Counted from the stretch's first letter, positions 16,023-25,037 are shown. The stretch: DNA of 64,000 nucleotides from JAXGPX01 sp040766745 (GCA_040766745.1 JAXGPX010000001.1:1-64000), one strand, 5' to 3'. The notes: generated by a model from the sequence alone, not told the origin. Numbers and translations are program-made.

Positions 16023-16355
16023 TTGGAGTCTTCGGAAATCAGAATCAAAGAACACCCAATACTTGATTTTCCGGAAAGAGAGAAAGTCAAATTCTATTGG
16101 GAAGGCAAAGAACTCTGGGGGTACGAAGGGGAACCAATAGCAAGCGCTCTTCATGCAGCCGGTATCAAGGTGCTCCATGAGAGTATGAAAGAAGGCCACC
16201 CACGCGGCTTTTTTTGTGCAATCGGCAATTGTTCTTCGTGTTTGGTGGTTGTTGACGGAGTTCCTAACGTTCGGGCTTGCACCGAGAAACTCAGGGCGGG
16301 TATCCATGTTGAGATGCAAAAGGGCGTTGGCCCTGCCCTGATAAGTAAGGAGTGA
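16023..16355 (+). CDS. [2Fe-2S] ferredoxin-like small subunit of flavin dehydrogenase, module A
   Basis: 110 residues. CAIGNCSSCLVVVDGVPNVRAC carries a plant-type [2Fe-2S] binding set (shown here as its visible Cys pattern C-x4-C-x2-C-x11-C). Such proteins are the small subunits of HcnABC/LhpBEF-type amine and hydroxyproline dehydrogenases. TTG at 16023 lies 9 bases after GGGAGGGGGG; the in-frame ATG at 16002 would put that motif inside the gene. It is followed by the FAD/NAD-type subunit. A paralogue is encoded at 23243. Confidence 0.82.
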   Translation: MESSEIRIKEHPILDFPEREKVKFYWEGKELWGYEGEPIASALHAAGIKVLHESMKEGHPRGFFCAIGNCSSCLVVVDGVPNVRACTEKLRAGIHVEMQKGVGPALISKE

Positions 16356-16360
16356 CTTTC

Positions 16361-17467
16361 TTGAAAACAACAGAACTTGCAATTGTAGGAGCGGGCCCTG
16401 CAGGTGTTTGTGCTGCCCTTGAGGCTGCCTCTTACGGAGTTAAGGTCACCCTTATTGACAGGGATCAGGCGCCGGGTGGGCAGCTGGTCAAACAGACACA
16501 CAAATTCTTTGGGTGGCATGAAAAGAGCGCAGGAACTCGCGGAATCGTAATATCAAAAAACCTTGCTGACGACATAGAGCAAAATTCGAAAATCTGCTTC
16601 ATGGGATCCACAGAAGTACTAGGTTACTACAAAGACGATGGTGTTCTTCTCGTAGAGACTCCTGCTGGAATAGGCCGGATAAAGCCTGATAAATTGCTTG
16701 TTGCCACAGGTGCGTCAGAGAAGATGCTACTGTTCCCGGGCAACGATTTACCAGGGGTCTACGGGGCAGGCGCTGTGCAGACCCTTATGAATGTACACGG
16801 CGTTAAACCAGGCAAGTCAGTTTTGATGATAGGCTCCGGGAACATTGGCCTTATTGTGAGTTATCAGCTTGCCCAAGCAGGCGTTAATGTCGCGGCTCTT
16901 GTTGAGGCACTGCCCGGAATAGGTGGTTACGCTGTGCATGCTTCCAAGATAAGGCGCCTTGGCATCCCAATATTGACAAGGCACAGCATCAAAGAGGCTT
17001 ATGGTAAAAACTGTGTTGAGGGCGCGATTCTATGGCAGCTTGATGACAACTGGCAGGGGATTCCCGGGACTGAGAAAGACTTGAAAGTTGATGTTGTATG
17101 CTTGGCAACAGGACTTACACCCCTGTGCGAGTTCTTGTGGCAGGCAGGGGCGGAGATGATATATATTCCGGCACTGGGCGGTTTCGTTCCCCTTTATGAT
17201 GAACATATGGAGACCACTATAAATGGAGTTTACGTGGCCGGAGACGTTGCCAGCATTGAAGAAGCTTCTACTGCAATGGCCGAAGGACGCCTTGCAGGCC
17301 TTGCCATTGCAAGCAGCCTTGGCAAGGTTTCCCCTGACGAGTTTTCAGCAAAACGAAATGAATCTCTGATTGAACTTGAACAGCTGAGAGCAGGGCCGAC
17401 CAGCAAGAAAATCGTGGACGGCCTGACTGCCCTAAGAGGGCAACTGGGAAAGAGGGTGAGCGTGTGA
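16361..17467 (+). CDS. FAD/NAD(P)-binding oxidoreductase subunit, module A (HcnB/LhpE-like)
   Basis: About 368 residues with two dinucleotide-binding folds. GAGPAGVCAALEA near residue 10 binds FAD, followed by APGGQLVKQTHKFFG. A second GSGNIG near 165 is the NAD-type site, and VAGDVASIEEA near 290 is the second FAD-contact region. The family includes the HcnB/LhpE subunits of hydrogen cyanide synthase, D-hydroxyproline dehydrogenase and dye-linked proline dehydrogenase complexes. TTG at 16361 is preceded by AAGGAG. The 3' end overlaps the next gene by 4 bases. The paralogue at 23550 is its counterpart in module B. Confidence 0.85.
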   Translation: MKTTELAIVGAGPAGVCAALEAASYGVKVTLIDRDQAPGGQLVKQTHKFFGWHEKSAGTRGIVISKNLADDIEQNSKICFMGSTEVLGYYKDDGVLLVETPAGIGRIKPDKLLVATGASEKMLLFPGNDLPGVYGAGAVQTLMNVHGVKPGKSVLMIGSGNIGLIVSYQLAQAGVNVAALVEALPGIGGYAVHASKIRRLGIPILTRHSIKEAYGKNCVEGAILWQLDDNWQGIPGTEKDLKVDVVCLATGLTPLCEFLWQAGAEMIYIPALGGFVPLYDEHMETTINGVYVAGDVASIEEASTAMAEGRLAGLAIASSLGKVSPDEFSAKRNESLIELEQLRAGPTSKKIVDGLTALRGQLGKRVSV

Positions 17468-17985
17468 ACGACAATATGCTTTTGACCACCGGTATTCCTT
17501 CAAAGGAGCAGATTGAAAGCAGAACGCCGCCGAAGTCCCGTAGGGAGAAAGGTCCCTTTGTCATGATTGAGTGTTTTCAGGAGATTCCTTGTGACCCTTG
17601 CTACCACAGCTGCAGGTTCGGTTCTATCAAGGAGTTTGAATCCATAAATGACATACCCATTGTAGACTGGGAAAAATGTACCGGTTGCGGCGTATGCGTA
17701 GCTGCTTGCCCGGGGTTGGCCATTTTCGTAATAGACGAGACTTACAGCGATACAGAGTGCCTGATTGCTATGCCCTATGAATTTGCCCCTTTGCCGGCTA
17801 AAGGTGATCTGGTTTCATTGTTGGACAGGGCCGGCGCAGAAGTAGGAAAGGGACTGGTTCATCGAGTGCTTCCAGGTAAGAAGCCGCAAGGAACTCCTGT
17901 TGTCTGGGTCAGGGCTCCAAAAGAACTGTCTCTAACAGTAAGAAGCATCGGATTTGTCTGGAAGGGTGGGGTGAGCCATGGCTAA
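17464..17985 (+). CDS. 4Fe-4S ferredoxin-like subunit of module A
   Basis: 173 residues. An N-terminal cysteine set CDPCYHSC (about 42-50) and a second CTGCGVCVAACPG (about 74-86) indicate iron-sulfur binding. The C-terminal half resembles a small beta-rich domain. Comparable ferredoxin-like subunits occur in dye-linked proline dehydrogenase complexes together with BFD-like, FAD/NAD-type and DadA-type subunits, exactly the set found here. Start GTG overlaps the preceding stop; the 3' end overlaps the next gene by 8 bases. Module B has no counterpart of this gene, an important difference between the two. Confidence 0.8.
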   Translation: MNDNMLLTTGIPSKEQIESRTPPKSRREKGPFVMIECFQEIPCDPCYHSCRFGSIKEFESINDIPIVDWEKCTGCGVCVAACPGLAIFVIDETYSDTECLIAMPYEFAPLPAKGDLVSLLDRAGAEVGKGLVHRVLPGKKPQGTPVVWVRAPKELSLTVRSIGFVWKGGVSHG

Positions 17986-18313
17986 AAGCGACAATGACAT
18001 TATTGTTTGTAGGTGCGAAGACGTAACCCTGGGTGAGGTAAGGAAAGCCATTCGAGAAGGCGCAACCACCATTGATGAGGTGAAACGCATAACCAGAGCC
18101 GGCATGGGCTCTTGCCAGGGGCGAACCTGCAGGTTGTTGGTGGCAGGGGAGATTGCCAGGTACCTGGGTAAGCCTGTGTCGGAAATCCTTCAATCCCAGT
18201 ACAGGCCTCCTGTTAAGCCGGTTAAGATGGGCGATCTGGCTCTTATTGGAGAAGATGGCGAAAAGGGCCCCGGCTGCAGCTGTGGGCATAAGGGGGAGGT
18301 GGCCGGCCAATGA
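17978..18313 (+). CDS. BFD-like [2Fe-2S] protein, module A
   Basis: 111 residues. CRCEDVTLGEV (about 11-21) and GMGSCQGRTC (about 44-53) give the C-x-C...C-x4-C pattern of the BFD-type [2Fe-2S] domain found in nitrite reductase and NirB/HcnA-like proteins. A C-terminal CSCG may be an additional ligand pair. The ATG follows GGGGTGAGCC and the stop overlaps the next start (ATGA). It probably relays electrons between the flavin subunits of the complex. It is paralogous to the protein encoded at 24690. Confidence 0.83.
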   Translation: MAKSDNDIIVCRCEDVTLGEVRKAIREGATTIDEVKRITRAGMGSCQGRTCRLLVAGEIARYLGKPVSEILQSQYRPPVKPVKMGDLALIGEDGEKGPGCSCGHKGEVAGQ

Positions 18314-19458
18314 GAACTTCAGCAGATGCAGTTGTGGTAGGCGGAGGGGTAGTTGGGTCGTCAATCGCCTATAACCTCCTGAAACAAGGGATGAAGAATG
18401 TAGTATTGTGCGAAAAGGATACTTTTGCCAGCGGATCTACTGGGCGGTGCGGTGCAGGAGTCAGAGAGCAGTGGGGTTCTGAAGGGAATATCAAAATATG
18501 TAAAGCTTCAATAGACATATTTGAAGGGCTTCAGGAAGAACTCCAATATGACTACGACATAGAATTTGTGCAAAAAGGCTATCTCATGATGGCGTATACC
18601 GAGAAGGAATGGGATCAGTTTCAGAAGAATGTTGAGATTCAGCACAAGCTTGGTGTAAACGCAAGATTATGTACGCCTGATGATGCAAGGGAGATTGTGC
18701 CTGCCCTCAATACAGAAGGAATGTTTGGCGCCACATACAATGCCAGAGATGGCCATGCAAACCCGTTCCATACAACCAGGGCTTATGCACAGGCCTTCGA
18801 GCGGCTTGGCGGTGAAGCCAACTACTTTACAGAGGTTACCGGGATTGAGAGATTCGGCAGTAAGATTACGAGAGTCAAGACGAATAAGGGCGACATAGAC
18901 ACACCTGTATTAATAAATGCTGCAGGGCCGTGGGCAGCACCTGTTGCCTCAATGGTCGGATTGGAGCTTCCTCTGTATACAGAGCGCCATCAGATTCTGG
19001 TTACTGAGCCTGTTGGCCACTTGTTTGATCCCATGCTCATGTCGTTCTCGCTTGGTATTTACTGCCAGCAGACTCCCCACGGTTCCCTGGTTATGGGCGT
19101 GGGAGATCCCAATGAACCAAAAGGATATGACACAGGCCATTCATGGCAGTTCTTAAAGAGAATGTCGGACATTATGTGCAAACTGGTTCCGGCTCTAGGA
19201 GGGGTAAGGGTTGTAAGGCAATGGTCAGGCTTGTATACAATTACGCCTGACGCCCACCCGATTCTTGGAACCGTTCCGGGCATTGACGGATATTATCAGG
19301 CTGTTGGTTTTAGCGGCCACGGATTCATGCTCGCCCCTATAGTAGGGCAGCTGCTTTCCGAGATGATCCTTGGAAAAGACCTTTCGATTGATATAAGCGA
19401 TTTGGACCTTGGCCGTTTTGAAAGAGGAGACTTGAGAGTAGAACCATCGGTGGTCTAG
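18310..19458 (+). CDS. DadA/sarcosine oxidase-like FAD dehydrogenase subunit, module A
   Basis: 382 residues with an N-terminal FAD motif GGGVVGSSIAYNLL at about 12-25 and a C-terminal GFSGHGFMLAP typical of the glycine/D-amino acid oxidase family. In related complexes this subunit oxidises the amine substrate (D-hydroxyproline, proline, sarcosine or D-amino acids) and passes electrons to the iron-sulfur subunits. The coupling with the 2Fe-2S, FAD/NAD, 4Fe-4S and BFD subunits makes module A a five-subunit complex. Substrate assignment as proline or hydroxyproline rests on neighbours (hypD, racemase). Last gene of its operon, followed by a GC-rich hairpin. Confidence 0.85.
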   Translation: MRTSADAVVVGGGVVGSSIAYNLLKQGMKNVVLCEKDTFASGSTGRCGAGVREQWGSEGNIKICKASIDIFEGLQEELQYDYDIEFVQKGYLMMAYTEKEWDQFQKNVEIQHKLGVNARLCTPDDAREIVPALNTEGMFGATYNARDGHANPFHTTRAYAQAFERLGGEANYFTEVTGIERFGSKITRVKTNKGDIDTPVLINAAGPWAAPVASMVGLELPLYTERHQILVTEPVGHLFDPMLMSFSLGIYCQQTPHGSLVMGVGDPNEPKGYDTGHSWQFLKRMSDIMCKLVPALGGVRVVRQWSGLYTITPDAHPILGTVPGIDGYYQAVGFSGHGFMLAPIVGQLLSEMILGKDLSIDISDLDLGRFERGDLRVEPSVV

Positions 19459-19518
19459 ATTTCACCGCGGCAGAGAGCCTTAGTTAACTGCCTGCTTTGC
19501 CGCTAACCTGTTTACCAT

Positions 19519-19547
19519 GGAGGCGCAGGCACAATACCTGCGTCTCC
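19519..19547 (+). terminator. Hairpin after module A
   Basis: GGAGGCGCAGG (19519-19529) pairs with CCTGCGTCTCC (19537-19547) around a 7-base loop, with one G-T pair. There is no strong T-run. Confidence 0.5.
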
Positions 19548-19604
19548 GGTCACCAATGTTACCTGTCGTTTTGTGTTCCAGACATATGATTCGGAGGTGA
19601 CCCC

Positions 19605-21251
19605 ATGGCCACAGCAAATACGGATACAGTCAGGCAAATCTACCGGGAGTTTGATGACAGGTGTGCCAGGACTGTGTACAAGTATTCATCAAGCCGCGAT
19701 TATGAGGCCTGCGCCTTGATACCCTCTGCAGGCTTAAAGGACGAGATCAAAGCTGCTTTCGAATTGCTGCTTGAAGAAGCACGGAACCTTCCTGAACCCG
19801 ATCATGTATTCTCACTCTTGAAGTCCCATTTTACAGAATTCCTGACAGGGCAGATTTCAGCTGCAGAAACAAACTTTCAGCACCTGGCTCGTTTTGTGGG
19901 CAGAGAGACAAGGGTTGTTGATTTCAGTTCCCGCCAAGATTCCAGGCCTGCACAGGAACGCCTGGATATACTCTTGGCACGGATTTCGCAAACAGAGGGT
20001 GTTTGGGACGGGGTTAAGGCGCTGTTTCCTGACTCTGAAAGCGGCAAAATCAGAGAGGTTGCACAGGCATGTAAGGTTTTGAGAACTGTATCGTCCAATG
20101 TAAGGTGCAATATTCCCAGGTATTATCAAGAGGTTGGTCTGGAGGCACAGGAAGATCTTGCCGTTGCCCTCGATAAGCTAATAGCCAATACCGAACTATG
20201 GGAAAAAGAAGCCAATCAAGCAGCTGTCGGCAAAAGCCCTATTCGGAACAGTTCCGGTTCTGGCAATGGGCTTGTTAACCCTGAAAGGTACAGAGGGATT
20301 CTTGAAAACGAACTTGGCGTGTCTTTAGATGAACTGCTGGATTGGCATGAGAAGGAGATAGAATCCACTCGGCGGGAGATGATAGACACTGCCAGGAGTC
20401 TCAACCTCGGGCCCATAGAATCACTTACAGACGTGTTCAAGATATTGGATGAGCATGCCGGCCCCTGTGACACAGTAGAAGAGATGTTCTCCAGAATGGA
20501 AATCTATGTAGAGACTGCGAAAAAGGCCACCAAAGACGGATATGTTGTTCTTCCTGAGGAAAAGTGTGTAGTGAAGCCCACGCCTGAACAAACGAGAGAT
20601 TCGTTTCCATGGGGTGGGTACGGAGGCGGTTGTTTTAGGCGAAGGCCTCTGGTGGGAGAGGTTTTCCTGAATGAGACTAACTACAGGGCAGTAACTGACG
20701 GGTGGCTCAAGATGATGGCAATACATGAGTGCTATCCAGGCCATCATGCTCAGCTTGTGAGAACCACTATGGATACTCTGCCTGAAACAGTGAAAATCGG
20801 TTCACGGTACACACCTCTTATGGAGGGTACGGCTCACCGGTCGGAAAAGCTCATGGAACACATTTTCCCTGATCCCTTTTTCCCGCTATTCGTACGCCTG
20901 AGAAGGCACCATACGGCTGTTAGGATCAAGGCAGATTTGTGGCTTCACTACTTTGGCAGGCCGCTAGACGATGCAGTTGAACTTTACATGCAAGAACTTG
21001 GTTTTGACAGAGTATCAGCCAGAGGCCAGGTACGTTACCAGGAGCGGAATCCAGGTTACATGACTTGCTATTATTACGGAATGAAGAAGATACAAGAACT
21101 ACAGGAACGGTTCGGGTACGGAGATAGGGAATTTACTGAAATCCTCTTTTCTGTAGGCAGGCTGAGCCTTGCCAGTTTGGAAAAGTTCCTTGAACTATCA
21201 GATGACAACAAGGCCAGGTTCCAAACTGAGTTCGCGGCTTTGGGCATGTAA
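19605..21251 (+). CDS. DUF885-family metallopeptidase-like protein, copy 1
   Basis: 548 residues. HECYPGHH at 374-381 (His374, Glu375, His380/381) is the zinc-type signature of DUF885 proteins, which belong to the gluzincin-like peptidases. Upstream PWGGYGGG and downstream EGTAHRSEKLME are also shared with the second copy at 26368. There is no signal peptide, so it acts in the cytoplasm. Within a proline/hydroxyproline island it may release residues from Pro- or Hyp-containing peptides, but the cleavage specificity is unknown. ATG follows GGAGGTGACCCC. It lies after the first dehydrogenase module, as copy 2 does after the second. Confidence 0.83.
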   Translation: MATANTDTVRQIYREFDDRCARTVYKYSSSRDYEACALIPSAGLKDEIKAAFELLLEEARNLPEPDHVFSLLKSHFTEFLTGQISAAETNFQHLARFVGRETRVVDFSSRQDSRPAQERLDILLARISQTEGVWDGVKALFPDSESGKIREVAQACKVLRTVSSNVRCNIPRYYQEVGLEAQEDLAVALDKLIANTELWEKEANQAAVGKSPIRNSSGSGNGLVNPERYRGILENELGVSLDELLDWHEKEIESTRREMIDTARSLNLGPIESLTDVFKILDEHAGPCDTVEEMFSRMEIYVETAKKATKDGYVVLPEEKCVVKPTPEQTRDSFPWGGYGGGCFRRRPLVGEVFLNETNYRAVTDGWLKMMAIHECYPGHHAQLVRTTMDTLPETVKIGSRYTPLMEGTAHRSEKLMEHIFPDPFFPLFVRLRRHHTAVRIKADLWLHYFGRPLDDAVELYMQELGFDRVSARGQVRYQERNPGYMTCYYYGMKKIQELQERFGYGDREFTEILFSVGRLSLASLEKFLELSDDNKARFQTEFAALGM

Positions 21252-21371
21252 TAAGTACATGTAATAAGTAACAAGTACCAGTAATGGGTATCAGATGCAT
21301 CTTCCCGGAAACTCTCCGGGGTTGGCGGTGGCATTGCCCTGAAGGGGAATCTTGATTACTGTAGAATTATA

Positions 21372-21388
21372 TGTCAGGATATATGACA
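21372..21388. promoter_or_regulatory. Small inverted repeat upstream of the GntR gene
   Basis: TGTCA (21372-21376) and TGACA (21384-21388) form an inverted repeat with a 7-base spacer, about 65 bases before the regulator start. An autoregulatory operator is possible but unproven. Confidence 0.25.
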
Positions 21389-21396
21389 GCCTGACC

Positions 21397-21414
21397 GGCC
21401 GGCAGGTGCCGGCC
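21397..21414 (+). terminator. Perfect GC-rich hairpin upstream of the GntR gene
   Basis: GGCCGGCA (21397-21404) and TGCCGGCC (21407-21414) form an 8-bp stem with a 2-base centre, followed by AATTCTTGTATT. It could terminate read-through from the peptidase gene or be a regulatory palindrome. Confidence 0.4.
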
Positions 21415-21451
21415 AATTCTTGTATTACTGCCTCAGAAGGGGAGATGTATC

Positions 21452-22165
21452 TTGATAGACAATATAGGGCGTTTGAGGAAGCCAAGTAAGATCACTGAGA
21501 TGATCACAGACAAGATCCGAGAGATGATCGAAGAGGGCGTACTAAAGCCAGGAGACAAACTACCGACCGAAAAAGAGCTGTGCGAGGGGTTTGGAGTAGG
21601 GCGTTCATCTGTAAGGGAAGCGCTTCAGTCTCTCGAGTTTTTGGGCCTGGTTGAATCCAGGCCGGGTATCGGGCGTTTCCTGTCCCATGACTCTGCAGTA
21701 TTGATAGATTCTCAGAATTGGAGGCTTACCCTGGAGCAAGCGCCAACTTTCGAACTCATGGAGGCCAGGAGAATACTTGAGGTAACTACAGCCAGGCTTG
21801 CTGCTGAAAGAGCTACTGATGAAGTGATTGCCAGGCTCGAGAGCATATTGGGGGCAATGAAAGATGTAATGGATGACGACATGGATATGTTCTTCAAAAA
21901 AGAGCTGGATTTTCACCTAACCCTGGCAGGAGCCTGCCAAAACGCTGTGTTAACAGAACTTGTCAACATCTTGATCCACAGGGTCAACAAGAATGCTGAG
22001 AGATTTCTGAGGACCCTGACATATACCTTTGAAAAAACTGTTAGGCAGTTTGAGGCCATCCTAAAAGCCTTGCAGGATGGAGACCCGATATTAGCAGGCG
22101 ATAGTATGCATGAGCACCTGGACATTGTAAGGGATGCCCTTAGCAAAGAGAAAACTGACAGCTGA
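21452..22165 (+). CDS. GntR-family (FadR subfamily) transcription regulator
   Basis: 237 residues. The N-terminal winged helix (about 8-75) has LKPGDKLPTEKEL and the recognition-helix region VGRSSVREALQSLEFLGLVE. The C-terminal two thirds is an all-helical FCD-type effector domain with conserved Asp/His metal-ligand positions (for example in KKELDFHLTLAGA). Such regulators sense organic acids or amino acids. TTG at 21452 follows AAGGGGAG. Placed between the two dehydrogenase modules and directly before the racemase, it is a good candidate for local control of the island, possibly through the ACTTGT/ACAAGT site at 9810. Confidence 0.9.
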   Translation: MIDNIGRLRKPSKITEMITDKIREMIEEGVLKPGDKLPTEKELCEGFGVGRSSVREALQSLEFLGLVESRPGIGRFLSHDSAVLIDSQNWRLTLEQAPTFELMEARRILEVTTARLAAERATDEVIARLESILGAMKDVMDDDMDMFFKKELDFHLTLAGACQNAVLTELVNILIHRVNKNAERFLRTLTYTFEKTVRQFEAILKALQDGDPILAGDSMHEHLDIVRDALSKEKTDS

Positions 22166-22197
22166 GACTGATATTCAGGTTCTGCAGGAGGCCTTGA

Positions 22198-23202
22198 ATG
22201 AGATTCGAGAAAATGATTGTGTCTATCGACACTCACACTTGCGGCGAACCTACCAGGACAGTCACTGGAGGCATCGGGCCTATACCGGGAAACACAGTGG
22301 CTGACAAGATGCTTTATCTTAGGGATAACATGGACAACCTGCGGACAATGTTGATGCACGAGCCAAGAGGGCACAGTGTAATGTCAGGGGCAATACTGGT
22401 TGAGCCTTGCCATCCTGATGCCGATGTAGGAGTAATCTACATGGAAACCGGCGGTTACCTCCCTATGTGCGGCCATGATACCATAGGTTTCTGTACGGCT
22501 CTAGTTGAAGCAGGAATAGTTGTTGCTTCTGAACCTGCAACCTTCCTTACTCTAGAGACCCCGGCAGGCCTGGTGAAGGCCAGGATTTCCGTAGAAGATG
22601 GAATCGCAAGGTCTGTGACCTTCACAAACACGCCGTCATTTTTGTATGCCCGGGATAAGATCATTGACGTCCCTGGATTTGGCAAAATACCGATAGACAT
22701 AGCCTATGGAGGAAATCTTTTTGCAATAGTCAATGCCCGGGAGCTTGGAATCACTATTGATCCTGATTCATCCCAGGAGATAATCCGGGCAGGAAAACTG
22801 ATTAAACAGGTTGTCAGTTCCGAGCTTGTAAGCCATCCTGAAAAGCCGTTTATCCAAGGAGTAACCCATGTGTATTTTGAGGGGGATCCATCCTCTCCGG
22901 AGACTCATGGAAAAGGTGCAGTCTTGATTACCCACGATGCTATAGACAGGTCCCCATGCGGTACCGGCACTTGCGCAAGGCTGGCTTCAATGCATGCAAG
23001 AGGCGGAATCGGCATTGGTGAGGCCTTCGTGAACGAAAGTATTATTGGAACCAGATTATCAGCCAGAATTGTGAGCGAGGCTTGTGTAGCAGGCCTGCCT
23101 GCTGTTGTCTGCGAGGTAACTGCAAGTGCTTTTGTTACCGGGATTCACCACTTTGTGGTTGATCCCGGGGATCCCCTAAAGAATGGGTTTTTGCTTTGCT
23201 AG
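22198..23202 (+). CDS. Proline racemase / 4-hydroxyproline 2-epimerase family enzyme
   Basis: Cofactor-independent racemase/epimerase of 334 residues. Both catalytic cysteines are present: Cys91 in MCGHDTIG and Cys254 in SPCGTGTC. Trans-3-hydroxyproline dehydratases of the same family replace the first with Ser or Thr, so racemisation or epimerisation is expected. It would feed D-proline or cis-4-hydroxy-D-proline to the adjacent flavin dehydrogenase modules. Which of the two is the substrate cannot be decided from visible motifs. ATG follows CAGGAGG. It is probably the first structural gene of the second operon, after the GntR gene. Confidence 0.92.
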   Translation: MRFEKMIVSIDTHTCGEPTRTVTGGIGPIPGNTVADKMLYLRDNMDNLRTMLMHEPRGHSVMSGAILVEPCHPDADVGVIYMETGGYLPMCGHDTIGFCTALVEAGIVVASEPATFLTLETPAGLVKARISVEDGIARSVTFTNTPSFLYARDKIIDVPGFGKIPIDIAYGGNLFAIVNARELGITIDPDSSQEIIRAGKLIKQVVSSELVSHPEKPFIQGVTHVYFEGDPSSPETHGKGAVLITHDAIDRSPCGTGTCARLASMHARGGIGIGEAFVNESIIGTRLSARIVSEACVAGLPAVVCEVTASAFVTGIHHFVVDPGDPLKNGFLLC

Positions 23203-23242
23203 CCTTGTTGAAGTGCAGGCGTGCTGGCAAGGAGGCGGTAGC

Positions 23243-23569
23243 ATGAGAATACTCTCACACCCTGTCTTAGGTGAACTCTCACCGGCCAAAACAGTGAAAA
23301 TATACGTAGACGGAAATATTCTAAATGCCCGTGAAGGCGAGTCTATTGCCGCAGCTCTGGCAGCTGCAGGAATCAGGATTCACAGGTATACGCCCAAACG
23401 AAACGAGCCGCGAGGGGTATTCTGCGGAATCGGCCAGTGCAGTGATTGCATTATGACTGTAAACGGTGTTCCGAATGTAAAAACATGTATAACCCCTGTT
23501 GCAGATGGCATGGTAATCACAACCCAATACGGAACAGGAGGTTCCGGGAATGGGCCGTCAGGAAATTGA
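23243..23569 (+). CDS. [2Fe-2S] ferredoxin-like small subunit, module B
   Basis: 108 residues. CGIGQCSDC and a later Cys in VPNVKTC form a C-x4-C-x2-C...C [2Fe-2S] set, as in the module A protein encoded at 16023. Shared features are an N-terminal beta-strand region, PRGVFCGIG and VNGVPNVKTC. ATG at 23243 is preceded by GGAGG (23231-23235); an open frame beginning at 23183 would overlap the racemase end. The gene overlaps the next by 20 bases. It is part of a four-subunit flavin dehydrogenase. Confidence 0.83.
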   Translation: MRILSHPVLGELSPAKTVKIYVDGNILNAREGESIAAALAAAGIRIHRYTPKRNEPRGVFCGIGQCSDCIMTVNGVPNVKTCITPVADGMVITTQYGTGGSGNGPSGN

Positions 23570-24689
23570 TGTTTGTGTTGTAGGTGCCGGGCCTGCAGGG
23601 CTTACGGCTGCCATAGAAGCCGCTAGGTACAATCTAAGTGTGGCCTTGGTTGACTCAAGCATTATGCCAGGGGGCCAGCTGACCAAACAGATTCACCGGT
23701 TTTTTGGGCCCCGGGATCACAGGGCCGGTTTGCGTGGGACTGCCATTGCGCAGGAACTGTATGAAGAAGCACTGGACCTTGGTGTCAGATGCTGGTTTGA
23801 TTCAGAAGTGTATGCAGTCTCCCGTGGCACTGTAGTTGAAATCGTGAGAGGTCTGCGCAAGGGAGTATCTCCAGGTGGTTCGGTTCCTTTCAAGGATGTA
23901 CTGCTTGCAAGGAAATTGGTGCTTGCAGCGGGTGCATCCGAAAAATCAGTGGCATTTCCAGGGTGGACTTTGCCTGGAGTCATGGGGGCAGGAGCTACAC
24001 AGGCTTTTATGAACGTTGAAAGAGTGCTCCCTGGAAAACGTTTCTTGATTGTGGGTTCAGGCAATGTAGGCCTTATAGTTGCTTACCAGCTGCTCCAGGC
24101 AGGCGCCCGGGTATCCTGCATAGTTGAAGCCGCTCCAAACATAGGCGGATATGCGGTACATGCGGCTAAGGTACGAAGGGCAGGGGTCCCCATATTAACA
24201 GGCCATACCATTACCAGGGCCCTGGGCGATCGCCAGGTCTGCGGAGCGGAAATCGCCAGGGTAAATGAGAAATTCCAGGTGATTGAGGGCTCCCAAAAAA
24301 CCCTTGATGTGGATACTGTCTGCATCGCTGCCGGACTCAAACCTTATGCAAAACTTGCGTCCCTTGCCGGTTGCAGGCTTACATATGTCCCGAGTTTGGG
24401 CGGGTGGGTTCCATTGCATAATGAAGAGATGGTAAGCACCGTTAAGGATGTTTACGTTGCAGGCGATTTGGCCGGTGTAGAAGAGGCCGGCATAGCCATG
24501 GAAGAAGGGCGGGTGGCCGGGCTTTCGGCTGCATTGGGCTTGGACCCCGGTGCAGGACAGGCTATTACCGGCCGGATCCAGGATGCCCTTGAAAGGCTCG
24601 ACAGGCTCAGGTCAGGCCCGTTTGGACACAAGAAGCACATGGATAAGCAAGGCCTGATAGATAAGTGGTATAAAGCCTCAAGCAGATAA
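23550..24689 (+). CDS. FAD/NAD(P)-binding oxidoreductase subunit, module B (HcnB/LhpE-like)
   Basis: 379 residues, paralogous to the protein encoded at 16361. GAGPAGLTAAIEAARY near residue 10 binds FAD, MPGGQLTKQIHRFFG follows, GSGNVG near 170 is the second nucleotide site, and VAGDLAGVEEAG near 310 contacts FAD. It has an insertion of about 10 residues (RGLRKGVSPGGS) relative to the module A copy. It is translated from a start within the preceding gene. It would receive electrons from the DadA-like subunit encoded at 25030 or form a second active site, as in dye-linked proline dehydrogenases. Confidence 0.85.
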   Translation: MGRQEIDVCVVGAGPAGLTAAIEAARYNLSVALVDSSIMPGGQLTKQIHRFFGPRDHRAGLRGTAIAQELYEEALDLGVRCWFDSEVYAVSRGTVVEIVRGLRKGVSPGGSVPFKDVLLARKLVLAAGASEKSVAFPGWTLPGVMGAGATQAFMNVERVLPGKRFLIVGSGNVGLIVAYQLLQAGARVSCIVEAAPNIGGYAVHAAKVRRAGVPILTGHTITRALGDRQVCGAEIARVNEKFQVIEGSQKTLDVDTVCIAAGLKPYAKLASLAGCRLTYVPSLGGWVPLHNEEMVSTVKDVYVAGDLAGVEEAGIAMEEGRVAGLSAALGLDPGAGQAITGRIQDALERLDRLRSGPFGHKKHMDKQGLIDKWYKASSR

Positions 24690-25037
24690 ATGTTTCAGTG
24701 TTGCCCATTGTACTATGGTTTACCGGACCTGTGTGCAGTCTGCAAGAAAGGAGCCTTCGTTGAATTGGATGACAACGTCATAATCTGCCGCTGCGAGGAA
24801 ATAACCGCAGGCGAAGTAAGAAAGGCAATAGCTGACGGCGCTTTTGATATTGAAGGCATTAAAAGGCGTACCAGGGCAGGTATGGGTTTATGCCAGGGAC
24901 GGTCGTGTGAAGAACTGGTGAGGCAGATTCTAGAGAGAGAACTGCACCTGTGCCGGGCAGAAGTGCAACCTCCAAAAACCAGGCCTCCGGTTTCTCCTGT
25001 AACTTTCGAGGTATTGGCAGGTAGAGAAAATGGCTGA
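24690..25037 (+). CDS. BFD-like [2Fe-2S] protein, module B
   Basis: 115 residues from the ATG that abuts the previous stop. The core CRCEEITAGEV and GMGLCQGRSC gives the BFD C-x-C...C-x4-C pattern and aligns with the module A protein encoded at 17978. The first 25 residues (with four cysteines) have no counterpart there. An alternative TTG at 24765, 11 bases after AAAGGAG, would give a protein starting eight residues before CRC, like its paralogue, and may be the true start. The stop overlaps the next gene by 8 bases. Confidence 0.8.
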   Translation: MFQCCPLYYGLPDLCAVCKKGAFVELDDNVIICRCEEITAGEVRKAIADGAFDIEGIKRRTRAGMGLCQGRSCEELVRQILERELHLCRAEVQPPKTRPPVSPVTFEVLAGRENG

